Below are positions 40,423 through 49,372 of a stretch of 64,000 nt of DNA, piece by piece. A program made the position numbers and the translations under genes. Each line of letters starts with the position of its first letter. Within the stretch, counting starts at the first letter, position 1. The stretch comes from Thermomonas sp. (GTDB lineage: Bacteria; Pseudomonadota; Gammaproteobacteria; Xanthomonadales; Xanthomonadaceae). Location: positions 87,501-151,500 of the forward strand of contig NZ_JAMLIW010000006.1 of NCBI RefSeq assembly GCF_023953935.1, given 5' to 3'. The notes under the pieces were generated by a model. The model did no database searches. It was not told the DNA's origin and was given only the letters and a program-made list of their open reading frames with translations.

Positions 40423-41001
40423 ATGCCTGCGGACATTTCCAACAGCGATTGCGCCGCACCCGGCTTCACCCGGGTGCTCGGCATCGATCCCGGCTCCCAG
40501 CGCACCGGAGTCGGGATCATCGACGTGTCCGCAGATGGCAAACTCAGCCACGTCCACCATCAGCCGATCATCCTGCTGGCAGCCGAATCGTTTCCGCTGC
40601 GGCTGCGCAAGCTGCTGGATGATCTGTGGGAACTGATCGCACGGTATCGGCCGGACGAAGTGGCGATCGAGCAGGTGTTCCTCTCGAACAACGCGATGAG
40701 CGCGCTCAAGCTCGGCCAGGCGCGCGGCGCGGCGATCGCCGCCTGCGTGGCGCGCGACCTGCCGGTCAGCGAATACGCCGCCAAGGAAATCAAGTTGGGT
40801 ATCGTGGGCAGCGGCGGCGCAGACAAGCAACAGGTGCAGCACATGGTCGGCGTCATGCTCGGCTTGCAGGGAAAGTTGCAGGCCGACGCCGCCGACGCGC
40901 TGGCGGTGGCGATCACCCACGCCCACGTGCGCGCCAGCGCCGATCGCCTCGGCGTGGCCACCCGCGCCGCCTGGGGCCGCAAGGGCAGGGGGCGGGGATG
41001 A
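40423..41001 (+). CDS. ruvC: Holliday junction resolvase RuvC
   Basis: 192 residues, slightly long at the N-terminus ([15 protein letters not shown] before [14 protein letters not shown]). It cuts Holliday junctions in a dimer. The acidic catalytic residues are in GIDPGS, VAIEQVF and the [11 protein letters not shown] region. [19 protein letters not shown] is typical. The gap to ruvA is filled by a 7-bp-unit repeat element. Confidence 0.96.
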   Translation: MPADISNSDCAAPGFTRVLGIDPGSQRTGVGIIDVSADGKLSHVHHQPIILLAAESFPLRLRKLLDDLWELIARYRPDEVAIEQVFLSNNAMSALKLGQARGAAIAACVARDLPVSEYAAKEIKLGIVGSGGADKQQVQHMVGVMLGLQGKLQADAADALAVAITHAHVRASADRLGVATRAAWGRKGRGRG

Positions 41002-41003
41002 TT

Positions 41004-41100
41004 TTGGTGATTGGTGATTGGGGATTGGTGATTGGCAAGGGCGAAGAGCAATGCCTACGGCTTTGCTCTTTCCAATCACGAATCACGAATCACCAATCAC
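41004..41100. repeat. Inverted arrays of a GATTGGT-type 7-bp unit
   Basis: The left arm (41004-41036) holds TTGGTGA / TTGGGGA units. The right arm (41072-41100) holds CCAATCACGAATCACC units. A smaller inner stem (AAGAGCAA / TTGCTCTT) lies between. The element starts three bases after the ruvC stop and ends 19 before ruvA. It is the second copy of the type at 23301-23424. Confidence 0.88.
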
Positions 41101-41119
41101 GTGCCCGCAGGGCAATCCC

Positions 41120-41704
41120 ATGATCGGCCGGCTCAAAGGCATCCTGATCCACAAGGCGCCGCCGTGGCTGGTGGTGGACGTGCATGGCGTCGGCTACGAG
41201 CTGGAAGTGCCGATGAGCACTTTTTACGACCTGCCGGAACTGGGGCGCGAGGTGTTCCTGTTTACCCACTACGCGCAGAAGGAAGACAGCGTGGCGCTGT
41301 ACGGCTTCCTGCGCGAGGCCGAGCGCCGGCTGTTCCGGGATGTGCAGAAGGTCAGTGGCGTGGGCGCGAAGATCGCGCTGGCGGTGCTGTCCGGCGTCTC
41401 GGTCGACGAATTCGCGCGGCTGTTGCACGCCGGCGACAGCGCCGCGCTGACCCGCATCCCCGGCATCGGCAAGAAGACCGCCGAGCGGATGCTGCTGGAA
41501 TTGCGCGACCGTGCCGCCGATTTCGCAAGCGGGCAGGGTGGTGGCGCAAGTTTGCGAGGCGACGCCATCTCCGAGGCCATCACCGCCTTGCAGACGCTGG
41601 GCTACAAGCCGGCTGAAGCCGAACGGATGGCGAAGAAGGTCGCCGCCGAAGGCGATGAAGCTCCGGCCATCATCCGCAAGGCACTGCAGGCAGCGCTGCG
41701 CTGA
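41120..41704 (+). CDS. ruvA: Holliday junction helicase subunit RuvA
   Basis: 194 residues. It starts [32 protein letters not shown], then the two HhH repeats ([34 protein letters not shown]) and the C-terminal domain that contacts RuvB ([15 protein letters not shown]). It holds the junction in a tetramer. The open frame continues upstream through the repeat element but the family start is at 41120. Confidence 0.97.
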   Translation: MIGRLKGILIHKAPPWLVVDVHGVGYELEVPMSTFYDLPELGREVFLFTHYAQKEDSVALYGFLREAERRLFRDVQKVSGVGAKIALAVLSGVSVDEFARLLHAGDSAALTRIPGIGKKTAERMLLELRDRAADFASGQGGGASLRGDAISEAITALQTLGYKPAEAERMAKKVAAEGDEAPAIIRKALQAALR

Positions 41705-41727
41705 TTCTGGCGGCTTCTGGAAATCAC

Positions 41728-43656
41728 ATGACACAGTCTGCGCCGCCGCCGTCATCCCCCCAGCCTGCCGGAGCAATCGCTTCGGCCTCCCGCGGCGCCG
41801 GCCTGGCGCTGGTGGTCGGCGCGATCGGGGTGGTGTTCGGCGACATCGGCACCAGCCCGCTGTACACGCTCAAGGAGGCGTTCTCCCCGCACTATGGTCT
41901 GAGCAACGACCATGACACCGTGCTGGGGGTGCTGTCGCTGGCGTTCTGGGCGCTGAACATCGTGGTGACGCTGAAATACGTCACCATCATCATGCGCGCC
42001 GACAACGAGGGTGAAGGCGGCATCATGGCGCTGATGGCGCTGGCGCAGCGCACCTTGCGCGACAGCAAACGCTCCATCTACATCGTGGGCTTGTTGGGCA
42101 TCTTTGGCGCGTCGCTGTTTTTCGGCGATGGCGTCATCACCCCGGCGATCACCGTGCTGGGCGCGGTCGAGGGCCTGCAGGTGGCGGCACCGGGGCTCGA
42201 TCACTTCGTGGTTCCGATCGCGCTGCTGGTGCTGTTGGCCCTGTTCTCGGCGCAGCGCTACGGCACCGAGCGCGTGGGGCGTGTCTTCGGCCCGGTGATG
42301 TCGGTCTGGTTCCTGGCGCTGGCGGCGATCGGGATCTGGAACATCATCGCGGCACCGGAAGTGCTCAAGGCGCTCAATCCGTGGTGGGCGGTGCACTTTT
42401 TCATTCGCCACGGCAGCCACGGCATCTTCATTTTCGGCGCCGTGGTGCTGGCCGTCACCGGCGGTGAAGCGCTGTATGCAGACATGGGCCATTTCGGTGC
42501 CCGGCCGATCCGCCGCGCCTGGTACTTCTTTGCCTTGCCCAGCCTGGCCCTGAATTACCTTGGTCAGGGTGCGCTGGTGCTGCGCAATCCCACCGCGATC
42601 GAAAATCCGTTCTTCGAGGCGGTTCCGCAGTGGGCGCTGTACCCGATGATCCTGCTGGCCACGCTGGCGGCGGTGATCGCCAGCCAGTCGGTGATCAGCG
42701 GCGCGTATTCGGTGTCGCGTCAGGCCATGCAGCTGGGCTACATCCCGCGCATGCGCATCAAGCACACTTCCAGCGACACCATTGGCCAGATTTACATCCC
42801 GGGCATCAACTGGGGCTTGGCGGTGCTGGTGTGCGTGCTGGTGCTGGCCTTCCGCAGTTCAACCAATCTGGCGGTGGCCTACGGCATTTCGGTGTCGGGC
42901 ACGATGCTGATCGATACCCTGCTGCTGGCGCTGGTGGCGCGCACGCTGTGGCCGCGCAAGAGCCATTGGATCCTGCTGCTGTGCCTGTGCTTCCTTGCCC
43001 TGGATCTGGCCTTCGTGGTCGCCAACGGCAGCAAGCTGATGCAGGGCGCCTGGTTCCCGCTTGCCCTGGGCATCGTGCTGTTCACGATGATGCAGACCTG
43101 GCGGCGCGGGCGCGCGCTGCTGACCGAGGAAATCCGCAAGGACGGCATCCAGCCCGCCACTTTCCTGCCCGGCCTGATGCTGGCGCCGCCGGTGCGGGTG
43201 CCGGGCACGGCGGTGTTCCTGACCTCCGACCCTGGCGTGGTACCGCACGCGCTGCTGCACAATCTCAAGCACAACAAGGTGCTGCATGAGTGCAATGTGT
43301 TCCTGACCGTCAAGACGCTTGAAGTGCCTTACGTCAGGCAGGAAGAACGGCTGCAGATCGAGCCGATCGCCGGCAAGGATTTCTATCGCGTGATCATCCG
43401 GTATGGATTCATGGAGCCGCCCGACGTGCCGCTGGCCCTGATGCGCAGCTGCGACCACTGCGAACTCACCTTCGACCCCATGGATACCACCTACTTCACC
43501 AGTCGTGAAATGGTGGTGCCGGGCCGGCGCAAGGGCATGGCCTCGTGGCGCGACAAATTGTTCGCCTTCATGCACCGCAATGCGGCGCCGGCCACCAACT
43601 TCCTGCGCATCCCCGGCAACCGGCTGGTGGAACTGGGCGCGCAGGTGGAGATCTGA
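41728..43656 (+). CDS. kup: Kup-type potassium transporter
   Basis: 642 residues, twelve helices plus a cytosolic C-terminus. It takes up K+ with protons. The N-terminal [22 protein letters not shown] is the Kup signature, and [14 protein letters not shown] follows. It lies 23 bp after ruvA, between ruvA and ruvB, which splits the usual ruvCAB run. Confidence 0.95.
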   Translation: MTQSAPPPSSPQPAGAIASASRGAGLALVVGAIGVVFGDIGTSPLYTLKEAFSPHYGLSNDHDTVLGVLSLAFWALNIVVTLKYVTIIMRADNEGEGGIMALMALAQRTLRDSKRSIYIVGLLGIFGASLFFGDGVITPAITVLGAVEGLQVAAPGLDHFVVPIALLVLLALFSAQRYGTERVGRVFGPVMSVWFLALAAIGIWNIIAAPEVLKALNPWWAVHFFIRHGSHGIFIFGAVVLAVTGGEALYADMGHFGARPIRRAWYFFALPSLALNYLGQGALVLRNPTAIENPFFEAVPQWALYPMILLATLAAVIASQSVISGAYSVSRQAMQLGYIPRMRIKHTSSDTIGQIYIPGINWGLAVLVCVLVLAFRSSTNLAVAYGISVSGTMLIDTLLLALVARTLWPRKSHWILLLCLCFLALDLAFVVANGSKLMQGAWFPLALGIVLFTMMQTWRRGRALLTEEIRKDGIQPATFLPGLMLAPPVRVPGTAVFLTSDPGVVPHALLHNLKHNKVLHECNVFLTVKTLEVPYVRQEERLQIEPIAGKDFYRVIIRYGFMEPPDVPLALMRSCDHCELTFDPMDTTYFTSREMVVPGRRKGMASWRDKLFAFMHRNAAPATNFLRIPGNRLVELGAQVEI

Positions 43657-43714
43657 GTCCCCGGCACGCGGGCGTCGGTTGTCGATTTCTGGAGGGGTGA
43701 GTATTCCGACGGTT

Positions 43715-45538
43715 TCAGGCGCCGGACTGTGAATCCTGGGGCCCGGCGGCCACCGCAAGCCGCCAGCTGTTGCGACCGGCGTGCTTGGCGTCATAAAGCG
43801 CACGATCGGCCAACTGCATCAGTTCTGCAGCATCCGAACCTGCCGCGGCGGTCATGCCGAGGCCGATGCTGGTCGTGATCTGCAATTGTCCGCTGCCCGA
43901 TTCAACCGGCTCTTGCATCGCCGCCAGCAGGCCGTCCGCGATGCGCCGCAAGGGGGCAGGCGTCGTGAGGTCTTCGACCAGTACCACGAACTCGTCGCCG
44001 CCCAGCCGCGCCGCCAGATCGACCGCGCGGATGCATTCTCCAAGCCGTTGTGCAAAAACGCGCAGTGCGAGATCGCCGATGGCGTGGCCATGGGTGTCAT
44101 TGATTGCCTTGAAATGATCGATGTCGCAATACAGCAGCCCGACCCGGGTCTTGTTGCGTTTGGCGCGGGCCAGCGCCAGCGCCATGCGTTCGTCGAACAA
44201 CAGGCGATTGGCCAGTCCGGTCAGCGGATCCCGTCTGGCCTGCAACTTCAGTGCCTGCTCGGCCTCGACGCGCAACGTGACATCGCGACCGGAGTAGATC
44301 AGATGGCGCTCGCCGCCTGCGTCCTGCACCCCATGCACATTTGCAGCCAGCCAGAGATAATTTCCCTGTCGATGCCGGCAGCGATACAGCAAGCTTTCCG
44401 TGCCGCCATTTTCCAGTAATGCGGCCATGGATTGACGCAATGCCGTCACGTCCTCCGGGTGGACCAGATCCCAGCGCATGCGTTCGAATTCGTCGGCTGT
44501 CCAGCCGAGCAGACCAACGACGGAAGGCGAGATGTAGTCGAAACTGCGATCCGCGCGAATGCGGATGATCAGGTCGCGCGAGTGGTCGGTCAACATGCGG
44601 TACAGCTGTTCGCTGCGCCTGACCCGGTGGGCGAGAATGCGGTGCTCGGTCAACACCGACGCAACCGGGAATGCCGAAAAACAGCAGCTGAGAAGGTACA
44701 ACTGCAGCAGCCGCACGCGCGCAGAGCCGTCGGCAAGGGCTGTTCCAAGATTGAAGGGCCCTTGTCCGGCCGCGGTCTGCATGGTCGCGACCAGTGCGAT
44801 GACCGCGACTGCCGGCACGAACCCGCTGAATCGATGACGCAGCACGCAAAACAGCAACAGCGGAATGAGAGCAAATGAAACCGACAGGCTGTCCTGACCG
44901 AAGACGAGCCAGGCGCAGGCGGTGATCAGCAGCAGGGTTCCCGCCAACTCGAGGCGCCGCGCCGGTGGCCCCAACATGCGCCGACCCTCGATCCGCGTGA
45001 TCACCGCCAATGCGCCGAAGATCACCATCCCGATCGCATGCGACGCCAGCCAGGTCTCGAACAGGTCCGCGAATGCGGGCGCATGCGGGGAGAGCAGGCG
45101 GCGCGCGGTGGCGGCAGCCAGCGCGGACAGGGTGCAGGCAAACAGCGTGGCGACGCCGGCAACCCGCAAGGTCCGGCCGATCGTGGCCAGTTGTCCGGCA
45201 TCCTTCACCCGTGGCGCCGTGATGCGCGCGGCCAGCCATGCGTCGAGCAGGTTGCAAAGGCCGAGCACCAAGGTCAACACGCTCAACCCGTTGCGTCGCA
45301 AATTGGCCGCCACGAAGGCCAGCAGGGCCACCGCCAGCAACCCGCGCCATTGCCGAGGTGGTGATGTCAGAAGTACGCCAAACAGCATGCCGCTGGGCAA
45401 CCAGAGCATCGAGAAGCCCGACGGACCGGCTGCCAGGTGAATCGACCACCAGGCCCCGGCAAAAAGCACCAGTCCGAAGGCGGCAAGCCCCGGCACGCTG
45501 ACGGCGCTCGGGGTGGCGTCATTCGGGATCGGCTCCAT
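43715..45538 (-). CDS. Diguanylate cyclase with MASE1 and PAS domains
   Basis: 607 residues. An N-terminal MASE1 sensor of about eight helices (residues 15-300) is followed by a PAS domain (about 310-425) and a GGDEF domain. The loop GGDEF within ARLGGDEFVVLV is intact, and the I-site R-A-V-D lies five residues before it, so it should make c-di-GMP with feedback inhibition. The start MEPIPNDAT is preferred. It is divergent from ruvB and convergent with kup. Confidence 0.92.
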   Translation of the reverse strand: MEPIPNDATPSAVSVPGLAAFGLVLFAGAWWSIHLAAGPSGFSMLWLPSGMLFGVLLTSPPRQWRGLLAVALLAFVAANLRRNGLSVLTLVLGLCNLLDAWLAARITAPRVKDAGQLATIGRTLRVAGVATLFACTLSALAAATARRLLSPHAPAFADLFETWLASHAIGMVIFGALAVITRIEGRRMLGPPARRLELAGTLLLITACAWLVFGQDSLSVSFALIPLLLFCVLRHRFSGFVPAVAVIALVATMQTAAGQGPFNLGTALADGSARVRLLQLYLLSCCFSAFPVASVLTEHRILAHRVRRSEQLYRMLTDHSRDLIIRIRADRSFDYISPSVVGLLGWTADEFERMRWDLVHPEDVTALRQSMAALLENGGTESLLYRCRHRQGNYLWLAANVHGVQDAGGERHLIYSGRDVTLRVEAEQALKLQARRDPLTGLANRLLFDERMALALARAKRNKTRVGLLYCDIDHFKAINDTHGHAIGDLALRVFAQRLGECIRAVDLAARLGGDEFVVLVEDLTTPAPLRRIADGLLAAMQEPVESGSGQLQITTSIGLGMTAAAGSDAAELMQLADRALYDAKHAGRNSWRLAVAAGPQDSQSGA

Positions 45539-45611
45539 GTCCGCAGGGTAATCCTTTGGGGGCCATGCTTGGAAAAAGGAAAAAAGCACCGCGTCGGGGG
45601 ATAATCCCGAA

Positions 45612-46676
45612 ATGGCCGACCCCCGCCTCATTGCTCCCGATGCCACCCGCGACGACGATGCCGTCGAGGCCAGCATCCGCCCGCGCACCCTGGACGAGTA
45701 CCTCGGCCAGACGCCGGTGCGCGAGCAGATGCAGATCTACATCGAGGCCGCCAAGGGCCGTGGCGAGGCGCTTGACCATGTGTTGATCTTCGGCCCGCCC
45801 GGGCTGGGCAAGACCACGCTCTCGCACGTCATCGCCAACGAGCTGGGCGTGAGCCTGCGCGTCACCTCCGGGCCGGTGATCGAAAAGGCCGGTGACCTCG
45901 CGGCGCTGCTCACCAACCTGCAGCCGCGCGATGTGCTGTTCATCGACGAGATCCACCGGCTGTCGCCGCTGGTCGAGGAAATCCTGTATCCGGCGATGGA
46001 GGATTTCCAGATCGACATCATGATCGGCGAAGGCCCGGCGGCGCGTTCGATCAAGCTCGACCTGCCGCCGTTCACCCTGATCGGCGCCACCACCCGCGCC
46101 GGCTTGCTGACCGCGCCGCTGCGCGACCGCTTCGGCATCGTGCAGCGGCTGGAATTCTATTCGCCGGAAGAATTGACCCGGATCGTGCGGCGCTCGGCGC
46201 AGATCCTCGGCATCGCCTGCGATGGCGAGGGCGCGGGGGAACTGGCGCGGCGTTCGCGCGGTACCCCGCGGATTGCCAATCGGCTGCTGCGACGCGTGCG
46301 TGATTTCGCGCAGGTCAAGGGCGAGGGCCGGATCGAGGCCGGCGTCGCGCGTGCCGCGATGGACATGTTGAAGGTGGATCCGGAAGGCTTCGATGAACTT
46401 GATCGCCGCATGCTGGGCATCATCATCGATGCCTTCGACGGCGGCCCGGTCGGGGTGGAATCGCTGGCCGCGGCGCTGAGTGAAGAACGCGGCACGCTGG
46501 AAGACGTGATCGAGCCCTATCTGATCCAGCAAGGATTTCTGGTGCGCACCGCGCGCGGCCGGATGGCAACGCCGAAGGCGTATCGTCATCTCGGCCTGCG
46601 GCCGAGACGGGAGACGGGAGACGGGAGACGAGAGACGAGCGAGTTGTTCGACGATTCTGAAGGCCAGCGCCCTTGA
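45612..46676 (+). CDS. ruvB: Holliday junction helicase motor RuvB
   Basis: 354 residues. Walker [12 protein letters not shown] (about 60-70), Walker [11 protein letters not shown], sensor GATTRAGLL and the C-terminal winged helix ending [18 protein letters not shown] are all present. It drives branch migration with RuvA. The last 25 residues ([14 protein letters not shown]...) are an unusual basic tail coded partly by the left arm of a 7-bp-unit element, so this tail is probably repeat-derived. Its stop overlaps the ybgC start. Confidence 0.97.
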   Translation: MADPRLIAPDATRDDDAVEASIRPRTLDEYLGQTPVREQMQIYIEAAKGRGEALDHVLIFGPPGLGKTTLSHVIANELGVSLRVTSGPVIEKAGDLAALLTNLQPRDVLFIDEIHRLSPLVEEILYPAMEDFQIDIMIGEGPAARSIKLDLPPFTLIGATTRAGLLTAPLRDRFGIVQRLEFYSPEELTRIVRRSAQILGIACDGEGAGELARRSRGTPRIANRLLRRVRDFAQVKGEGRIEAGVARAAMDMLKVDPEGFDELDRRMLGIIIDAFDGGPVGVESLAAALSEERGTLEDVIEPYLIQQGFLVRTARGRMATPKAYRHLGLRPRRETGDGRRETSELFDDSEGQRP

Positions 46677-46710
46677 TCTCCGACTCCCGAATCCCGTCTC
46701 CCGTCTCCCT
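46603..46710. repeat. Inverted arrays of a GGGAGAC 7-bp unit
   Basis: The left arm (46603-46639) holds about five GAGACGG-type units. The right arm (46678-46710) holds reversed units (CCCGTCTCCCGTCTCC). The structure matches the GATTGGT elements at 23301 and 41004 but has a different unit. Unlike them it is within coding sequence: it covers the end of ruvB and the start of ybgC. Confidence 0.85.
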
Positions 46711-47107
46711 GCTCGTCCGTGTCTACTGGGAAGACACCGACGCCGGCGGCGTGGTCTACCACGCCCAGTACCTGGCCTTCATGGAGCGCGCCCGCAGCGA
46801 GTGGCTGCGCGGGCTGGGCGTCGAGCAGACGGCGCTGCGCGAGACCGAAGACCTGGTGTTCGTGGTGCGTGGGATGGAACTCGACTTCCGCGCCCCGGCG
46901 CGGCTGGATGATCAGCTTTCAGTCAGCGTGCGCCTGCTGCAATGCCGGGGCGCCAGTTTCACCCTGGCGCAGCGGATCGAACGCGGCGACGCGCTGCTGG
47001 TCGAAGCCAAGGTCCGGATCGCGGCGGTGCGCGCATCCGATTTTCGTCCCTGTCCGATTGCGGACACTTTGCTGGCGCGACTGCGGTCGCAGATGGAGTC
47101 GTCTTGA
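46673..47107 (+). CDS. ybgC: YbgC-type acyl-CoA thioesterase, TTG start
   Basis: 144 residues, hotdog fold. It hydrolyses short acyl-CoA (or acts with acyl carrier protein) and is the usual first gene of the tol-pal operon. The catalytic segment [27 protein letters not shown] is intact. No ATG or GTG exists before family homology (VRVYWEDTD), so the start must be the TTG at 46673, which overlaps the ruvB stop as TTGA. The first 16 residues are coded by the repeat arm. It overlaps tolQ by one base. Confidence 0.88.
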   Translation: MISDSRIPSPVSLLVRVYWEDTDAGGVVYHAQYLAFMERARSEWLRGLGVEQTALRETEDLVFVVRGMELDFRAPARLDDQLSVSVRLLQCRGASFTLAQRIERGDALLVEAKVRIAAVRASDFRPCPIADTLLARLRSQMESS

Positions 47108-47895
47108 TGTTTGCGTTGAACCTGCTGCAACCCGTGCCCCAGGCGCTGCCGGACGCCGCGCCGGTCGATGCGGTCATCTTGGCCGATGGCGCGGCATCCG
47201 CCGCCAGCGCGCATGCCGACAAGGGCCTGGACATCCTCGGGCTGGTGCTGCACGCCAGCCTGCCGGTGCAGTTCGTGCTGCTGCTCCTGCTGCTGGCGTC
47301 GATCGCGTCGTGGGTGATTATCTTGCGCAAGAAGCGCCTGCTGGATCGTGCCGAGCGCGAGGCCGATCAGTTCGAAGGCGCGTTCTGGTCCGGCACCGAG
47401 CTGTCCAAGCTCTACGCGACCGTCACCGCTCGCCATCGCGACATCGAAGGATTGGAAGCGATCTTCGAGTCCGGCATGCGCGAATTCAACCGGGTCGGCC
47501 AGCGCCGCGGGGTGGACCCGCGGATGCAGGTCGAAGGCGCCCAGCGCGGCATGCGGGCGACCTCCTCGCGCGAGCTCGACGGACTGGAACGCAACCTCGA
47601 ATTCCTCGCCAACGTCGGTTCGATCAGTCCCTACGTGGGCCTGTTCGGCACCGTCTGGGGGATCATGATCGCCTTCCAGGGCTTGGCCAATCTCAAGGAC
47701 GCGACCATTGCCTCGGTCGCGCCGGGCATCTCGGAGGCGTTGGTGGCCACCGCGATGGGCCTGTTCGCCGCGATCCCGGCGGTGTGGGCCTACAACCGCT
47801 TCGCGACCCGCGCCGACCGCATGGCGGTGAGATACGAAGCCTTCAGCGAGGAATTCGCCTCGATCCTGCAACGCCAGGCCAACGCGGGCGGCTGA
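47107..47895 (+). CDS. tolQ: Tol-Pal system proton channel subunit TolQ
   Basis: 262 residues, three helices. An N-terminal extension (1-45) precedes helix one (VQFVLLLLLLASIASWVIIL). The ISPYVGLFGTVWGIMIAFQGLA and ISEALVATAMGLFAAIPAVWAYN helices form the pentameric channel. TolQR uses the proton gradient to energise TolA. ybgC's stop overlaps the start (TGATG). Confidence 0.96.
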   Translation: MFALNLLQPVPQALPDAAPVDAVILADGAASAASAHADKGLDILGLVLHASLPVQFVLLLLLLASIASWVIILRKKRLLDRAEREADQFEGAFWSGTELSKLYATVTARHRDIEGLEAIFESGMREFNRVGQRRGVDPRMQVEGAQRGMRATSSRELDGLERNLEFLANVGSISPYVGLFGTVWGIMIAFQGLANLKDATIASVAPGISEALVATAMGLFAAIPAVWAYNRFATRADRMAVRYEAFSEEFASILQRQANAGG

Positions 47896-47902
47896 GGCGA
47901 CC

Positions 47903-48361
47903 ATGGCCAGAGTGACCGGACGCCGTTCGCGCAAGCGCAGGCTGCAATCCGACATCAACGTCGTGCCTTACATCGACGTGATGCTGGTGCTCTTGATCAT
48001 CTTCATGGTGACCGCGCCGCTGCTCAATGTCGGCGTGGACGTGAACCTGCCGCAGGCCGATGCGCATGCGCTGGAACAGGCGAAGAAGCAGCCGGTGGTG
48101 GTGAGCGTCGGCAAGGACGGGGCGCTGAGCCTGACCTACGAGGGCGTGAGCCGCCCGCAGGCAGTGGATGCGGCGCAATTGGTGGCCAAGGTGAAAGCCT
48201 TCGTCGCCGCCGATCCGAACGTGCCGGTGTACGTGGCCGGCGATCGCGAGGTCAGCTACCAGACCGTGTTCGCGGTGCTGTCGATGTTGCAGCGCGACGC
48301 CGGCGTGCCGCGAGCGGGGCTGATGGGCGCGCCCGAATCCTCGGGCCCACCGAAGAAGTGA
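47903..48361 (+). CDS. tolR: Tol-Pal system protein TolR
   Basis: 152 residues. One helix (YIDVMLVLLIIFMVTAPLL) holds the conserved proton-carrying Asp. A periplasmic domain with VDVNLPQADA and VPVYVAGDREVSYQTV follows. It works with TolQ as the motor. tolA starts ten bases after its stop. Confidence 0.96.
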   Translation: MARVTGRRSRKRRLQSDINVVPYIDVMLVLLIIFMVTAPLLNVGVDVNLPQADAHALEQAKKQPVVVSVGKDGALSLTYEGVSRPQAVDAAQLVAKVKAFVAADPNVPVYVAGDREVSYQTVFAVLSMLQRDAGVPRAGLMGAPESSGPPKK

Positions 48362-48371
48362 CAGAACGGCG

Positions 48372-49268
48372 ATGAAGCAGACCCGCGCCGATACCGGGTT
48401 GGCCCTCACCCAATCACTGCTGCTGCACGCAGGGGTTCTGGCCCTGCTGTTCATCGGCTTGCGCTGGTCAAGCAATGCGCTGCCAGACGCCGCGCAGGGC
48501 GATCCGATCGAGGCCGAGTTGATCAGCGCGTCCGACCTCAGTCCGGCCATGCAGCGCGCATTGCGGCGCGCGCCGGAAACGCCCAAGCCGGTGCGGGAAC
48601 CCAAGCCGCTGCCCGAGCCGCTGCCGGAGGCGACACCAGCACCAACGCCCCGGCAACTGCCCCCGCCGGTCCCCGATCCTGCGCCGCTTGAACAGGCGCG
48701 GGTGCAGCGCGATGCGGTGCAACCGCCGCTGCCGGAGGTGCGGCGTGAGCAGGAAGCTCGCCGCCGCCAGCCGCCGCAGGTCGAACTGGATGCGCAGCGG
48801 GAAACCGAGATGGAGCGCCAGCGCCAGCGCCAGATCGAGGATTTGCGTCGCCAGCGCGCCCAGGCCGCGCGCGCGGCCAGCATGGCCGAACAGCGCGCCC
48901 AGCAGCTGGCCGACGCCCGCGGCGCGGTGTCCAACACCCCGCCCGCGCGCAGTCAGCCGACGCCCGGCGCGGGTGGCACCGACCCGGGCCTGCTGGCGCG
49001 CTACCGCGACGCCCTGCAGCGCGCCATCGTCCGCCAATGGACGCGCCCGGACAGCGTGCCGTTGGGCCAGCGCTGCCGGATTTCGATCCGCCAGCTGCCC
49101 GGCGGCGACGTGATCAGCGTCGAAATCGACCCATCCTGCCCCTATGACGCCCAAGGGCGGCGCTCGGTCGAGGCCGCCGTACTCAAGGCCGCGCCGCTGC
49201 CTTACGCCGGCTTCGAAACGGTGTTCAATCGCAATCTGGAACTCAATTTCGAGGCCGCCGACCAATGA
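48372..49268 (+). CDS. tolA: Tol-Pal system protein TolA
   Basis: 298 residues. An N-terminal helix (about 12-30) is followed by a long Pro/Arg/Gln-rich, then coiled-coil domain (EAELISASDL... to RAQQLADARGAV, about 45-195) and a C-terminal domain (about 210-298, with CRISIRQLPGGDV and PCPYDAQG). It spans the periplasm to Pal and TolB. The middle domain is shorter than in E. coli (421 residues). It overlaps an upstream tolB start candidate by four bases. Confidence 0.94.
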   Translation: MKQTRADTGLALTQSLLLHAGVLALLFIGLRWSSNALPDAAQGDPIEAELISASDLSPAMQRALRRAPETPKPVREPKPLPEPLPEATPAPTPRQLPPPVPDPAPLEQARVQRDAVQPPLPEVRREQEARRRQPPQVELDAQRETEMERQRQRQIEDLRRQRAQAARAASMAEQRAQQLADARGAVSNTPPARSQPTPGAGGTDPGLLARYRDALQRAIVRQWTRPDSVPLGQRCRISIRQLPGGDVISVEIDPSCPYDAQGRRSVEAAVLKAAPLPYAGFETVFNRNLELNFEAADQ

Positions 49269-49372
49269 ATCCCGCAGCGATTCCGCAGGGCCATCCCGCC
49301 CGGTCCGTTGCCGTTCATCCTGTGGCCCGAAAATCGGCGACCCTGTTCACTAAGCTGGAACGACGAGTGCGC

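Noticed and set aside
49265..49372. tolB start at 49265 overlapping tolA
   Set aside because: It would place 36 residues before a clear signal peptide that starts at 49373, so the coupling overlap is probably chance.
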